Assembly (NCBI GenBank): GCA_003151595.1
Contig: PLXW01000049.1
Span: 39,431 to 103,430, forward strand
DNA: 64,000 nucleotides
DNA from: Myxococcales bacterium
GTDB lineage: Bacteria; Myxococcota; Polyangia; Polyangiales; Polyangiaceae
Direction: 5' to 3'
Numbering within the stretch: the first letter of the stretch is position 1; each line of letters opens with the position of its first letter. Shown one piece after another: positions 16,113 to 25,031 of this stretch. The notes beneath the pieces are model-generated. The model saw nothing but the letters and a program-made list of their open reading frames with translations, searched no databases and had not been told where the DNA came from. The translations under genes were made by a program, and so were the position numbers.

Positions 16113-17690
16113 CTAGCCGATTCGAAGTGCGGCCGCCGGATCTACTTGTAAGAGTCGCCGGAAAAGTAGGGTTTGTCGATCCCCCCAATCGGGTGACACG
16201 GCCCGAACGACCTTGAGTGCAGTCTCGTAGAAATCCGCGCAAACGGAAGGCTGCCAAGCCTCCAAGGTCGCGTCGACCTGGGGGAGGAGCCGCTCGAGAA
16301 GGGCGAGGGCCAGGTCCCCCTTTCCGACGCGATGGGCAATCTTCGCAGCGAGGAGTTGTGCTCGGAAGCGAGCCGACGCGCTCGCGGCGTTGTTCGCGAG
16401 GTCGATCGCCATCGCCAGCCCGTCGTCGACCTGCCCAGCCGTGACCCGCGCCTCCGCGTCGGAGAGCAGAGTGGTCGTGGCTTCGTCGGCACTCGAAGCT
16501 GCGCGCCCGCCGCCCGAGCCTCCGAAGCGAGCCCCCTCCCCCGCAAGCCAGTCTGCCGTCTCGGGCGAGGCGAAGGGGGTGCCGTTCGAGAAGAAGAGAG
16601 AGGGGAGCGCCGGGATTCGCGCCACGAGAGCCGCCGTCTCTCGCCCGACCGCTTCCCGAGCGACGGCGAACGGGGGGCCGAGCCGCTCGAGCGCGACCGC
16701 CGACCAACGATGCAGGTCGAGCCAGAGCACATGCTCCGAGAGCGCGTCTTCGCACGCGTCACGAAGCCCCTCCCAGGCGCCCGCCTCGAACATCGCGGCG
16801 AAGTCGGCTCGCTCCGCCGGCTTCGGCGCGCGCGCGAACGTCTTTCCCCCCTCGACCTCGGGTGCCGCGTTCAGCGTGAGCCACGCCGCGATTCGCGCGA
16901 GGCGATACGGCCATGGGGACGTCGGGGCCGTGGCCCGGGCGTGTTGCGCGAGTGTCGCGAGCGAGCCTCGCCAACCCTCGGCCGTAGCCTCAGCCGCTTC
17001 GAGTGAGCCCACCGCCGTGACGGTCGGTGCGGACATCCCCGACGGCATGCTCACGCCGGAGCGCACGGAGGAGGTCGCGTCCGTCGCTACGGGCGAAGCC
17101 GGCGCAGCAAACGGATCGATGGCTACCGAAGGCTCCGGGATGCTCCGAATCCTCTCCCGCATGACGGAGCGCAACCCTCCGAGGCCCGGGTTCGCGTCGC
17201 CGAGGCGCTCGTTCAGAATCGCATCGACTGCGGTGATCGCGGCCTCGAAGGCGCGCACGGCGTCCCCGTCCGCGATCGTGACGGGACGAGAGGGGAGCGA
17301 CTTCGCGAGTTGCTCCCACAACCATGAGGCAAGGCCCGCGCGTGCGCGGGCGCGCTTCAGGGGCGGGTACACCTCGTTCCAGAAGCGCTCGAGGATGGCG
17401 CGATACGTCGTCGCCCCCTCCGCGATCGCGGTCCACCCTTCGGCGACTCCCGCGGCGGCAACCCACCATGAGGCGATCCGGAGATCCTTCGACTCCTCCC
17501 GGAGCATGCGCGCGGATTCTCGACGTACGAGCCCCCAGTCCGGGACGTCGCCCGCGATCGACGTCGTCTTCTCGATCTCCGCGGCGAGCTTCTCGAGGTT
17601 CGCGTCGTAGGTCAGATCCCTCCCTGCGGGCGCCGCCTCGGAGATGGGCGCCGCGATGCTCTCGTCGAGGTAGGGAGTGGCCTCGCTCAC
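16113..17690 (-). CDS. tssA: T6SS assembly protein TssA
   Basis: 525 residues from the GTG at 17690, which overlaps the tssK stop as GTGA; the frame is open far upstream but that is inside tssK. The N-terminal ImpA_N domain is clear (YLDESIAAPISEAAPAGRDL, then DWGLVRRESARML and LRIASWWVAAAGVAEGW). The middle is Pro/Ser/Ala-rich (about 190-240). The C-terminal half has WPYRLARIAAWLTLN and LFFSNGTPFASPETADWLAG, then an Ala-rich helical tail, as in long, VasJ-type TssA. TssA caps and orders sheath polymerisation. Confidence 0.9.
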   Translation of the reverse strand: MSEATPYLDESIAAPISEAAPAGRDLTYDANLEKLAAEIEKTTSIAGDVPDWGLVRRESARMLREESKDLRIASWWVAAAGVAEGWTAIAEGATTYRAILERFWNEVYPPLKRARARAGLASWLWEQLAKSLPSRPVTIADGDAVRAFEAAITAVDAILNERLGDANPGLGGLRSVMRERIRSIPEPSVAIDPFAAPASPVATDATSSVRSGVSMPSGMSAPTVTAVGSLEAAEATAEGWRGSLATLAQHARATAPTSPWPYRLARIAAWLTLNAAPEVEGGKTFARAPKPAERADFAAMFEAGAWEGLRDACEDALSEHVLWLDLHRWSAVALERLGPPFAVAREAVGRETAALVARIPALPSLFFSNGTPFASPETADWLAGEGARFGGSGGGRAASSADEATTTLLSDAEARVTAGQVDDGLAMAIDLANNAASASARFRAQLLAAKIAHRVGKGDLALALLERLLPQVDATLEAWQPSVCADFYETALKVVRAVSPDWGDRQTLLFRRLLQVDPAAALRIG

Positions 17691-19045
17691 TGCAGCGTGT
17701 CCGGATCGACCGCATAGAGCGCGACGCGCACCGCGTTCGCATCGAGCGGTTCGTAGATCGCAACGGTGCCGGTGGAGACCATGTCCGTCCAGAAGTCGCC
17801 GGCGGTCTCGAGACGGAAGAACACGACGTCGGGTTTCACCGGGAGCGCGCCCGGCGGATACGCTTCGTACGCGAGACGAGCGCCGTTCACGGCCGAATTG
17901 ACGAGCGATCCGATCTGCCGCGTCGACGCGATCTTGGTGAGGCGCGGGACGTGCTCGCGAAGCTGCGCCGGCGTGTACGAGCCGGAAAAGGCCAGGAAGA
18001 ATACGTAGCGGAAGAGGGCTGGATCGCGCAGCTCGCCGAGGTGGTAGCCCCCCTCTCGCCGCTCCAGCGGGATCTCCACGAACCTCTCGGCGATCAGTCG
18101 GTCGAGCAGGTTGAGCGCCATCGCGAACATCGGCTCGAACGTGCTGCCCGCGTCGAGGTGATCGTAGTGCGGTATCGCGAGCGGGTTCGCCTCCGCATCG
18201 AACGTGCAGAGCATCCCGAGGAGCTCCGCGAGCTCGCGGTAGGCCTCGTCGGGGTGGGTCGTCGGCTTTTGCGCGACCTCCGAAAGCGTCGGCAGCTTCT
18301 GGTTCAACGTGTGAAGGAGCCAGAACCGCGCAGCGTCGGCGGCCTGAAACTCGATCACGGTGGCGGAGCGCTGACGGCGGCTGGCCGAGAGAGCCTGCTG
18401 CTTGGCAGCCATGGCCGTAACGACGCGATGAAACCCGGAAACGAGAAACGACGACGCGCCGATGCAAAGTGACGGCGGGACAAACGTGTCGCGCAGGACG
18501 AGAGCGCCCGATGATGAGCGAACGATCTGGGCGATCCGGATGGCGTCGAACCGATCGCGCCTCTCGTCGCCGATCAGAATCTTCAGATTCAGCCGCCCCC
18601 ACGGGACGACGCGCGAGTCACGCCCCGTGTTGAAGTCGGGGATCTCCGTCTCGACCTTGATCAAGCGAGCGTGCGTCGTGGGGTCGCCGACGAGATCGAC
18701 ATTCGCCGCCTCCGACGCGTCCTGGGCGAGGGCGACGCAGACGTCGACGCTCGCTCCAGGCGCCCTCAGGCCTTCGATGGCGCGAGGAGGGAGCGAATCG
18801 TCGAACCCTTCACCCACGTCGAGCAGTGTTCCGTCGGGGAGCACGGCGCGAAGTCGAACGACGCGGACCTCCCCGGACTGGAGCGCCCGTGGATCAATGG
18901 CGCACTCGACGACGCCCCACGCGTTCGCCCGAAGCGTGGCCGCGCGCGCCGCGAGAAGGCGCTCGTGGTAGCGATCCTGCTGCTGAAGATGGTTCGGCTC
19001 GAGGAAGAGCCCATCGAGCCAGAGAGGCTTGCGCGGCGAAGTCAT
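17687..19045 (-). CDS. tssK: T6SS baseplate protein TssK
   Basis: 452 residues, ATG at 19045. N-terminal PLWLDGLFLEPNHLQQQDRY is the TssK signature; typical later parts are DFNTGRDSRVVPWGRLNLKI-like and a C-terminal GDFWTDMVSTGTVAIYEPLD. TssK trimers link the TssE-F-G wedges to the TssJLM membrane complex through TssL/TssM. Overlaps tssA by 4 bp and follows tagF by 85 bp. Confidence 0.96.
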   Translation of the reverse strand: MTSPRKPLWLDGLFLEPNHLQQQDRYHERLLAARAATLRANAWGVVECAIDPRALQSGEVRVVRLRAVLPDGTLLDVGEGFDDSLPPRAIEGLRAPGASVDVCVALAQDASEAANVDLVGDPTTHARLIKVETEIPDFNTGRDSRVVPWGRLNLKILIGDERRDRFDAIRIAQIVRSSSGALVLRDTFVPPSLCIGASSFLVSGFHRVVTAMAAKQQALSASRRQRSATVIEFQAADAARFWLLHTLNQKLPTLSEVAQKPTTHPDEAYRELAELLGMLCTFDAEANPLAIPHYDHLDAGSTFEPMFAMALNLLDRLIAERFVEIPLERREGGYHLGELRDPALFRYVFFLAFSGSYTPAQLREHVPRLTKIASTRQIGSLVNSAVNGARLAYEAYPPGALPVKPDVVFFRLETAGDFWTDMVSTGTVAIYEPLDANAVRVALYAVDPDTLQ

Positions 19046-19130
19046 CGAGGCGAAAGACCGTAGCCGTCTAGGGGCGGGCGTCGCAAGCGTGCGTATTCCG
19101 TGCTCGACATGGTCCGCGGATGCTCCCGTT

Positions 19131-20108
19131 CTATCTTGCGAGCGACTCGAGGAATGAGGACATGCGCGTGTCTCGAGAGGACGGGACGAGCGCGTCGGCG
19201 GACGCAGGGACGCGCGAGCTCGGGATCGACAGATCGTCCAAGTTGGCGATGTCGCATGTGCTCTCGCTCGAGGGATCCGGACGCCACAGTTCGGCGAACG
19301 CTCGCGATGGCGCGGGCCCTACCGGCATCACGAGCACGCCGTCGTCCAACCCCCAAAAGGCCGACGGCACCGTCCGAGACCAGCGTCCCAATCTTCGCAC
19401 GATGTCGAACCAGAGCGCGGCTGCGGCGACCCCGCCGTTTCCCAGAGGAAGCCGAAGAACGAGCGGCGTGTCGGGTGCCTCGCGCCCCCGGAATGGAGCG
19501 AGCGCCGCGGTGATCGCCTGAAGAGCGCGCGCTGCTTTTTCCACGGGATTGAAGCTCGGAAAGACCGCGCGCCACGCTTGGTCCAGCGGGGTCTCGTGGC
19601 ACCACGTGGAGTACTCCGACTCGGCGCGCTGCATGTCTTCGCCGTTCGCCGCGATGAGCGCATGAAGTCGCGCCGTGAGCTCGGCGACGCTCATCGGAAT
19701 CGTACGCGCGTCGTCCACGAGTCGATATGCGCCGTCGAGAAAGTCCCCGTACGCGAGCGGCACGAGATGGGGCGCCCGCGCCACGAGCGCTTCGGGAAAG
19801 CGAGCGGCAACGGCGAGAGGGTAGTCGCGCCCGACTGCATCTCGACTCGGAGCGATGACTCCGCAGAGACACGATTGGTCGCGCGCCGAGGTCCAGAGAA
19901 AGCCGAACGCTGCGCCCATCGGAAACGTCGTCGACCACTGCGCTCCCCAACGCTCATGAGCCGCCATCGTTCCGCGCTCGACCCAAGAGTCGAAGGCATC
20001 GAGCGCATCGCCTCCCGCATCTGCACGCAGGAATTCGGGGTAGCCGACGAACTTGCCGATGGCGAAGACGCCAGGTGCGGCCGGGATGGGGCTCGATCGA
20101 AACATCAC
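19131..20108 (-). CDS. tagF: T6SS-associated protein TagF
   Basis: 325 residues from GTG 20108 (next codon ATG), overlapping the tssM stop by 4 bp. The N-terminus has the TagF core pattern (GVFAIGKFVGYPEFLRAD, DAFDSWVERG), then FLWTSARDQSCLCGVIAPSR with DYPLAVAARFPEAL. The C-terminal half (LWFDIVRRLGRW, SAFWGLDDGVLVMPVG) resembles the phosphatase-adjacent part of TagF family proteins. In Pseudomonas TagF represses T6SS assembly post-translationally through Fha; here the same gene is kept inside the structural operon. Confidence 0.85.
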   Translation of the reverse strand: MMFRSSPIPAAPGVFAIGKFVGYPEFLRADAGGDALDAFDSWVERGTMAAHERWGAQWSTTFPMGAAFGFLWTSARDQSCLCGVIAPSRDAVGRDYPLAVAARFPEALVARAPHLVPLAYGDFLDGAYRLVDDARTIPMSVAELTARLHALIAANGEDMQRAESEYSTWCHETPLDQAWRAVFPSFNPVEKAARALQAITAALAPFRGREAPDTPLVLRLPLGNGGVAAAALWFDIVRRLGRWSRTVPSAFWGLDDGVLVMPVGPAPSRAFAELWRPDPSSESTCDIANLDDLSIPSSRVPASADALVPSSRDTRMSSFLESLAR

Positions 20109-23100
20109 TTGGTCGTGATCAGCCGGGGGCAGTTGTAGGCCTTGAAGAACCCTGGTGTGAGTGGGTTCTCGTTCCGCGAAGGGCGTAGGTCGAGGCTCAC
20201 AGATGCGCTGTCGCGTGTCGCCCGAAGGTCCCAGGTGGCAACGAGAGTCGGCACCCCGTCGGCGCGTCCGCCCGCTCGCCCCGGCTTCACCTGCGCCGCA
20301 TCAATGAGTCGAAATAGTCCGAAGTCACCCGGGCGAGCGATCTCCTCGTCGAGTCCCCCCGCTCCCTTGACCCGCAAGCGCGCGCCGTGCGGCGTCTTGC
20401 CCGGCCACGTGACCGTGAGCCATTCCTCCGGCTCGTTCCGATAGGTGTGCGAGACCCCGTCGACCTCGAACGTCACCTCGCCGATGCTCGGACTGACCGA
20501 GTGAAGGTTCACGTCGAAGACGACGGAGGCGTGATCGGTCTTCGGTGGGTAGAGAGTCGTCGTGAAATCCTGTCCGCGCTTCAGACAGACGTCGAGGAAC
20601 TCCGACGAGTAGGGAATGGCCGATTTGAAGCGTCGGGACGGCGAGAATCCAGCGCCGCTGCGATCGAGTGTGGCCTTGAGTGACTCGTCGTAGAAACTCC
20701 AGAGTGTGCCGTCGCCGGGAGCGAAGAAGTCGAAGAAGTCCTCGAGAGCCGCGTCGCTCGGCGACTGCGCGAAGGGATATTTTCCCTCGAGCTTGTCGTG
20801 CCACTTTTGCCAGACGCTCGCTTCCCAACTCGCGCCCGCGGCCGCCCCGGCATCCTGCACGACGTTCGACCACGCCAGCGTGATGGGGTTCATCAGCAGC
20901 GGTGAGAGAAGTGGGCGCGTAAAGCCGTCCTGCTCCGACAGAAGCGCGCTCGTCGAGCGAAAGGCGTCTTGGAACACGTCGCTGACTTTGCGCGGGTCGC
21001 TCGTATTTTCAGCGTCGCGCAAGTCGGTGAGTGCGCCGACGAGCTTGGCGAGGAGCGCCTCGTATTGGGAGAGCCCCGTCGGCGCGGGATTCTCGGCGTC
21101 CGGAGGGACACCAAATTTCAGGATCGGTTTGAAGGCCTTCTCGACCGGCGAAACGATGCGCTTCTTGGAGACGAGCGGCCCGCCGTCGAGGAGGTCTTTG
21201 GCTTTGTCGACCGCCTTGTCCAAGAGGCTCTTGTCGGCCTCGGGGTCGTCCATATCGAGCACGACGTTCTCGCTCAGCGCGTGAATGAGTCGCAGGTACG
21301 GCCACTCCGGTTCGCTCAGCGCATTCAGCTCGTCGAGCGCCAGCTCGGCGTTGCCCGGATCTTGAACCTGGAGATCGGCGATGAAATCCCTCCAAGCGTT
21401 TCGATACCGCTCGAAGTAGAGGCCGCGCAGCTTGTCTATGGCGCCTTGCGCGCCGACGTCGCCCGCGTCGCCGAGCACCCACTGCTCGGCCGCGAGCTTC
21501 GCGCGCTGCTCGCCGAGGAGCGAGCGAACGCGCGCCCATCCCAGCTTCGTGTACGCGCCATCGACCCGGACCCCTTTCCTTGATTGAACGAAAGGGGCGA
21601 TCGATCCGTAGAAGATGGTCTCGCGACGGATGGCCGCGATCTCCGTATTCGCGTCGCGCACGAGCGATTCGTAGAGGCGCTCCACCTGCGGAACCTGCGC
21701 GAGGATCGACCGCGATCGCGTGACCAGCGCGTCATCCAACTTCCACGGAGGAATCTCCTTCTTTGCGAGGAGATCGAAGACGAACGCGACGTGAGGCAGG
21801 ATGAGATCCTCTTCGCCTTTCACTCGCGCGTGCGAAGTGAGGGACCAGCCTCGTACGAGCCGCGGCGCCGCCCAGGCCGTGTCGATTCGCGTGGCGTCTC
21901 CGAGCATCAAGTAGAGCTTGAGGGTGTCGAAGTCGCGATTGAAGTTCTCGCTCGTACGCATGGGACCGGAGTCCATCGCGCGGAGGTGATCTTCGAGGTC
22001 GGCTTTCGCTCGATCGATCACGGCGCGCGAGACCGCGGTCGCGTAGACGCCGCGTAGCGCGTCGTAGAGATCATTCCCGCAATACATGCCCCAGCGGAGC
22101 TGGACCGGCGGACCGTTGTCTCTCCAATCCGCGAGTTGCTTGAGCCGCTCTTGCGCTGCATCGAGTTGCGGCGCGTTCGTGTCGAGAGCCGCGGTGTCCG
22201 TCCACTTCGTCGATTCGACGCGCCCGGCAATGTCGGCGCTTGAACGAAGGAGCTGCCGATTGTGCGCGAAGGTCAGTACCGCGGGGAAGGTCAGTGACGC
22301 GGCCATGAACATCGCGACGCCCGCGACAGCCAATCGCACGAGCAGCTGCCGCCGCTTCTCGCCTTCGGTCTGACCTGCGAGCAGTTGGTCGGGGAAGATG
22401 ACGCGGCGGAAGACATCCGTCAGGAAGAAGCTCTTCGGCTCGACCGCGCCTCCAGGAGGCCCCGGCATCCGCATTCCAAAGGCCGAAGCCATGGACTGGA
22501 GCACGCGCGACATCGGCCGGACGTTCTGTGTCCCGCTCGTGAAGTAGACCCCCCGGAACGCAGGGGTCTCTTGAAACGCATTGCGCTGAAAGAGCTGCGT
22601 TGCGAAGGTCGATACGTTCGCGCGAAGCGTCGCGAACTCGAGCGGGAACGTCCATAGGAGGCGGCGCGTCTCGACCTGACGCTCGCCGGTCATGCGGCGC
22701 ACGGTGCGCGCCTGGAGAGTGCGGACCAGGAGATCGAACTCGCGCTCGAACAGAACCGCGGGCTCCTCGGGCTGCACCAAGGGGAAACCCATTCCCCAGA
22801 TCTGACCTCGCTCGCTTTTCCGAAGGTCGTTCCAGAACTCGCTAAAGCCGGCAATCATGTCCGTCTTCGTGAAGAGGACGTAGACCGGAACGCGCATCTT
22901 CAAGTGCGTGGTGACTTCGTCGATGCGGGCGCGCATTCGCTTTGCGATGAGCGCGATCTGCTCCTCCGAGGCGCTGGCGACGTCAGTGACGCTGAGCGCG
23001 ACGAGCAGACCGTTGATCGGCTTTCCGGGTCGGTTGCGCTTAAGGAGATCGAGGAACGCGAACCACTCCTGCTGATCGTCGGTGTCGGTCGCGTACCGGC

Positions 23101-23611
23101 CGGCCGTATCGAGGAGAATGGCTTCGTTGGTGAACCACCAGTCGCAGTTGCGCGTGCCGCCCGTGCCTCGGAATGCGGAGCCGGCTTGTTCGATCGGGAA
23201 GTCGAGTCCGGAGTGCCGAATCGCGGTCGTCTTGCCCGCGCCGGGCGGCCCGATGATGACGTACCAGGGGAGCGCGTAGAGCGCCGCGCGCCCCCCCTTC
23301 CCGAGACGACTGCTCTTCAGCGCGGCGATGGCTTGGGTCGCCTGCTGTTGAAGCGCGACGATGTCTTTGCGGCGATCGGGCCGCGCCGCCTCCGCCTGCT
23401 TGGCGCCTTGCGCGAGCAGGTCCCGTTCGAGCCGTCCTGCCCTACGCAGGCGAACGATGAACGAGATGAGCATCCCGATGATCGCCATCGAAAGGACGAT
23501 CACGCTCAGGATGATCTTCGTGCTGAGCGCCAACGCGAAGAACCAGCCGCCTACCCAGATCGCGGTCAGCGCGAAGCAGACGAGAAGGAAGACGAGAGCC
23601 CAGACCAACAT
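20105..23611 (-). CDS. tssM: T6SS inner-membrane protein TssM (IcmF/VasK)
   Basis: 1168 residues, ATG at 23611. Two N-terminal membrane segments (about 3-28 and 33-54), a cytoplasmic NTPase-like domain with Walker A GPPGAGKTT (121-129) and a Walker B-like AILLDTAGRY, a third membrane segment near 430-450 (AVAGVAMFMAASLTFPAVL) and a long periplasmic part ending in the beta-rich domain that binds TssJ. The Walker A motif is intact, unlike in some TssM. It forms the membrane channel with TssL and TssJ. Between tssL (2-bp gap) and tagF (4-bp overlap). Confidence 0.97.
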   Translation of the reverse strand: MLVWALVFLLVCFALTAIWVGGWFFALALSTKIILSVIVLSMAIIGMLISFIVRLRRAGRLERDLLAQGAKQAEAARPDRRKDIVALQQQATQAIAALKSSRLGKGGRAALYALPWYVIIGPPGAGKTTAIRHSGLDFPIEQAGSAFRGTGGTRNCDWWFTNEAILLDTAGRYATDTDDQQEWFAFLDLLKRNRPGKPINGLLVALSVTDVASASEEQIALIAKRMRARIDEVTTHLKMRVPVYVLFTKTDMIAGFSEFWNDLRKSERGQIWGMGFPLVQPEEPAVLFEREFDLLVRTLQARTVRRMTGERQVETRRLLWTFPLEFATLRANVSTFATQLFQRNAFQETPAFRGVYFTSGTQNVRPMSRVLQSMASAFGMRMPGPPGGAVEPKSFFLTDVFRRVIFPDQLLAGQTEGEKRRQLLVRLAVAGVAMFMAASLTFPAVLTFAHNRQLLRSSADIAGRVESTKWTDTAALDTNAPQLDAAQERLKQLADWRDNGPPVQLRWGMYCGNDLYDALRGVYATAVSRAVIDRAKADLEDHLRAMDSGPMRTSENFNRDFDTLKLYLMLGDATRIDTAWAAPRLVRGWSLTSHARVKGEEDLILPHVAFVFDLLAKKEIPPWKLDDALVTRSRSILAQVPQVERLYESLVRDANTEIAAIRRETIFYGSIAPFVQSRKGVRVDGAYTKLGWARVRSLLGEQRAKLAAEQWVLGDAGDVGAQGAIDKLRGLYFERYRNAWRDFIADLQVQDPGNAELALDELNALSEPEWPYLRLIHALSENVVLDMDDPEADKSLLDKAVDKAKDLLDGGPLVSKKRIVSPVEKAFKPILKFGVPPDAENPAPTGLSQYEALLAKLVGALTDLRDAENTSDPRKVSDVFQDAFRSTSALLSEQDGFTRPLLSPLLMNPITLAWSNVVQDAGAAAGASWEASVWQKWHDKLEGKYPFAQSPSDAALEDFFDFFAPGDGTLWSFYDESLKATLDRSGAGFSPSRRFKSAIPYSSEFLDVCLKRGQDFTTTLYPPKTDHASVVFDVNLHSVSPSIGEVTFEVDGVSHTYRNEPEEWLTVTWPGKTPHGARLRVKGAGGLDEEIARPGDFGLFRLIDAAQVKPGRAGGRADGVPTLVATWDLRATRDSASVSLDLRPSRNENPLTPGFFKAYNCPRLITTK

Positions 23612-23613
23612 GG

Positions 23614-24426
23614 CTAAGGCTTCGAGCTCGCGAAGTCGTGCATCGGTTGCACGGCGCTCGCCGTTTGGGCCGAGAGGACGAGGCGAAGTCCCACGAAGGC
23701 CACCAGAGCCAGGAGAAAGAACACGAGCGCGAGCCGGACGATCGGCGCTTCACGCCGAAGGATGCTTCGGACGGCGTCGATAGGTTCGCCGTGAGGGCTG
23801 AGCACTTCCGCTGGCGGCAAGGACTGACTCACTGCCGCGCCAATATGCTCATAGACCGGCGCAAGCCCCGCTGCGCCACCGACCGCGTAGCGACCTTGGA
23901 ACCCGAGTCCGAGGCACAGGAAGTAGATGAGCAACACATGCGCGCGATGAGGTTGACCGAGGAGAACATCCGCACGGCGGAAGAAGTTCTCGCCGGCGAC
24001 ATTTTCGTGGAAGTGCACGTACTGGAGCGGCGAGGTCTGCCACTCGAGTCGACCCGACCAACGCGCTTGGACCAAGATTTCATCGAAAAGCGCCATGAGC
24101 GCGTAGATCGCGTCGTTCGCGTCTTCGTGGGCGATCCCACTTCCGATCGCACGCGCGTGCATCGTGGCGAACTGTTGAGCCAAGTGCTGACGTAGCTCCT
24201 GAGCCGACGGCGGCGTGGCGCCGAGCGCGAACTGCGACGCGAGGGTCAGCAGGTCGGCGCACGCCCAGTACATAGGCTCCGCGAGCGGGTGGGGACCGAT
24301 GGGGCGCCCGCCGCCCGACACCCTCGCCCGAGTGAACATCGGCTGCGGCGGCGGTTGAGCCATCGGCGGCTGCGAGCCCCCGGGACCGCGGGGCGGCTGC
24401 GACTCGATCCGCACGGTCTTGTTCAC
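23614..24426 (-). CDS. tssL: T6SS inner-membrane protein TssL (DotU/IcmH)
   Basis: 270 residues from GTG 24426 (GTGA overlap with the tssJ stop). A Pro/Gln-rich N-terminus precedes the DotU cytoplasmic domain: ALMALFDEILVQARWSGRLE, QYVHFHENVAGENFFRR, VLLIYFLCLGLGFQGRYAV. One C-terminal membrane segment (about 230-250, RLALVFFLLALVAFVGLRLV), then a short tail. There is no OmpA/peptidoglycan-binding extension, so anchoring to the wall must come from another protein. Confidence 0.95.
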   Translation of the reverse strand: MNKTVRIESQPPRGPGGSQPPMAQPPPQPMFTRARVSGGGRPIGPHPLAEPMYWACADLLTLASQFALGATPPSAQELRQHLAQQFATMHARAIGSGIAHEDANDAIYALMALFDEILVQARWSGRLEWQTSPLQYVHFHENVAGENFFRRADVLLGQPHRAHVLLIYFLCLGLGFQGRYAVGGAAGLAPVYEHIGAAVSQSLPPAEVLSPHGEPIDAVRSILRREAPIVRLALVFFLLALVAFVGLRLVLSAQTASAVQPMHDFASSKP

Positions 24427-25031
24427 GGGCCTCTCTTCTTGGGCGCAGGGCTCGTCATCGCGCCGACCTTTTGAAACTCTTCGAGGTGCTCGACGCCGTC
24501 GTCGACCTTGCTGCCGTCGAGCCAGAAGGAGTAGTGGCCGGTTCCGGCCGCGCGCGTGGCGCAGTCCTCCTCTTCGTCATCCGCGGCGCAGGCTTGCGCG
24601 TCGCACTTGCCCGCCTCTGGCGGTGGAGGGAGATCGAAGCTCGAAAACCAGCTTCTCCCCTTCGGCTCCTGGAACAAGGCGACGGCAGCCAAGTGCTGCA
24701 CCGGCTCGGTGCGTTCGAACTTCAGATCGAGACGTGAGCCGGGATAGAGCTCGACCTCATCGACCTTCGCGATGTCCTCGCCGAGCGCAGTCTTGTCGTC
24801 GTGCCAGACCTTGTCGAAGGACGCGTTGTAGAGGCGAGAGTCGTTCTTCAATTGATAGATCCGCACGACGACGGGGCGCGGCGCTCCATTCGGCGTCGGA
24901 TTCACCGCCGGCGACGCGAGCAACGAGACCGTCACCGTCTGCGGCGGGCACTTCTTCGGCACCTCGGGCGGCGGCGTGACGCCGCCACACGCGAGCACGA
25001 GCGCCGCGAGGGCTCCGACCCGCTTGGTCAC
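24423..25031 (-). CDS. tssJ: T6SS outer-membrane lipoprotein TssJ
   Basis: 202 residues from GTG 25031, whose GTGA overlaps the clpV stop; ATG 25046 is an alternative. Leader VTKRVGALAALVLACGG with lipobox VLAC. The mature domain has the TssJ/VasD pattern: VTVSLLASPAVNPTPNGAPR, RPVVVRIYQLKNDSRLYNAS, then ELYPGSRLDLKFERTEP. A Cys-containing acidic insert (AGKCDAQACAADDEEEDCAT) near residue 155 is unusual. It anchors the TssLM complex at the outer membrane. Confidence 0.93.
   Translation of the reverse strand: MTKRVGALAALVLACGGVTPPPEVPKKCPPQTVTVSLLASPAVNPTPNGAPRPVVVRIYQLKNDSRLYNASFDKVWHDDKTALGEDIAKVDEVELYPGSRLDLKFERTEPVQHLAAVALFQEPKGRSWFSSFDLPPPPEAGKCDAQACAADDEEEDCATRAAGTGHYSFWLDGSKVDDGVEHLEEFQKVGAMTSPAPKKRGP

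Noticed and set aside
17691..18602. Extending tssA upstream to 18602
   Set aside because: That part lies inside tssK in another frame and has no TssA similarity; the GTG at 17690 gives the ImpA_N start.
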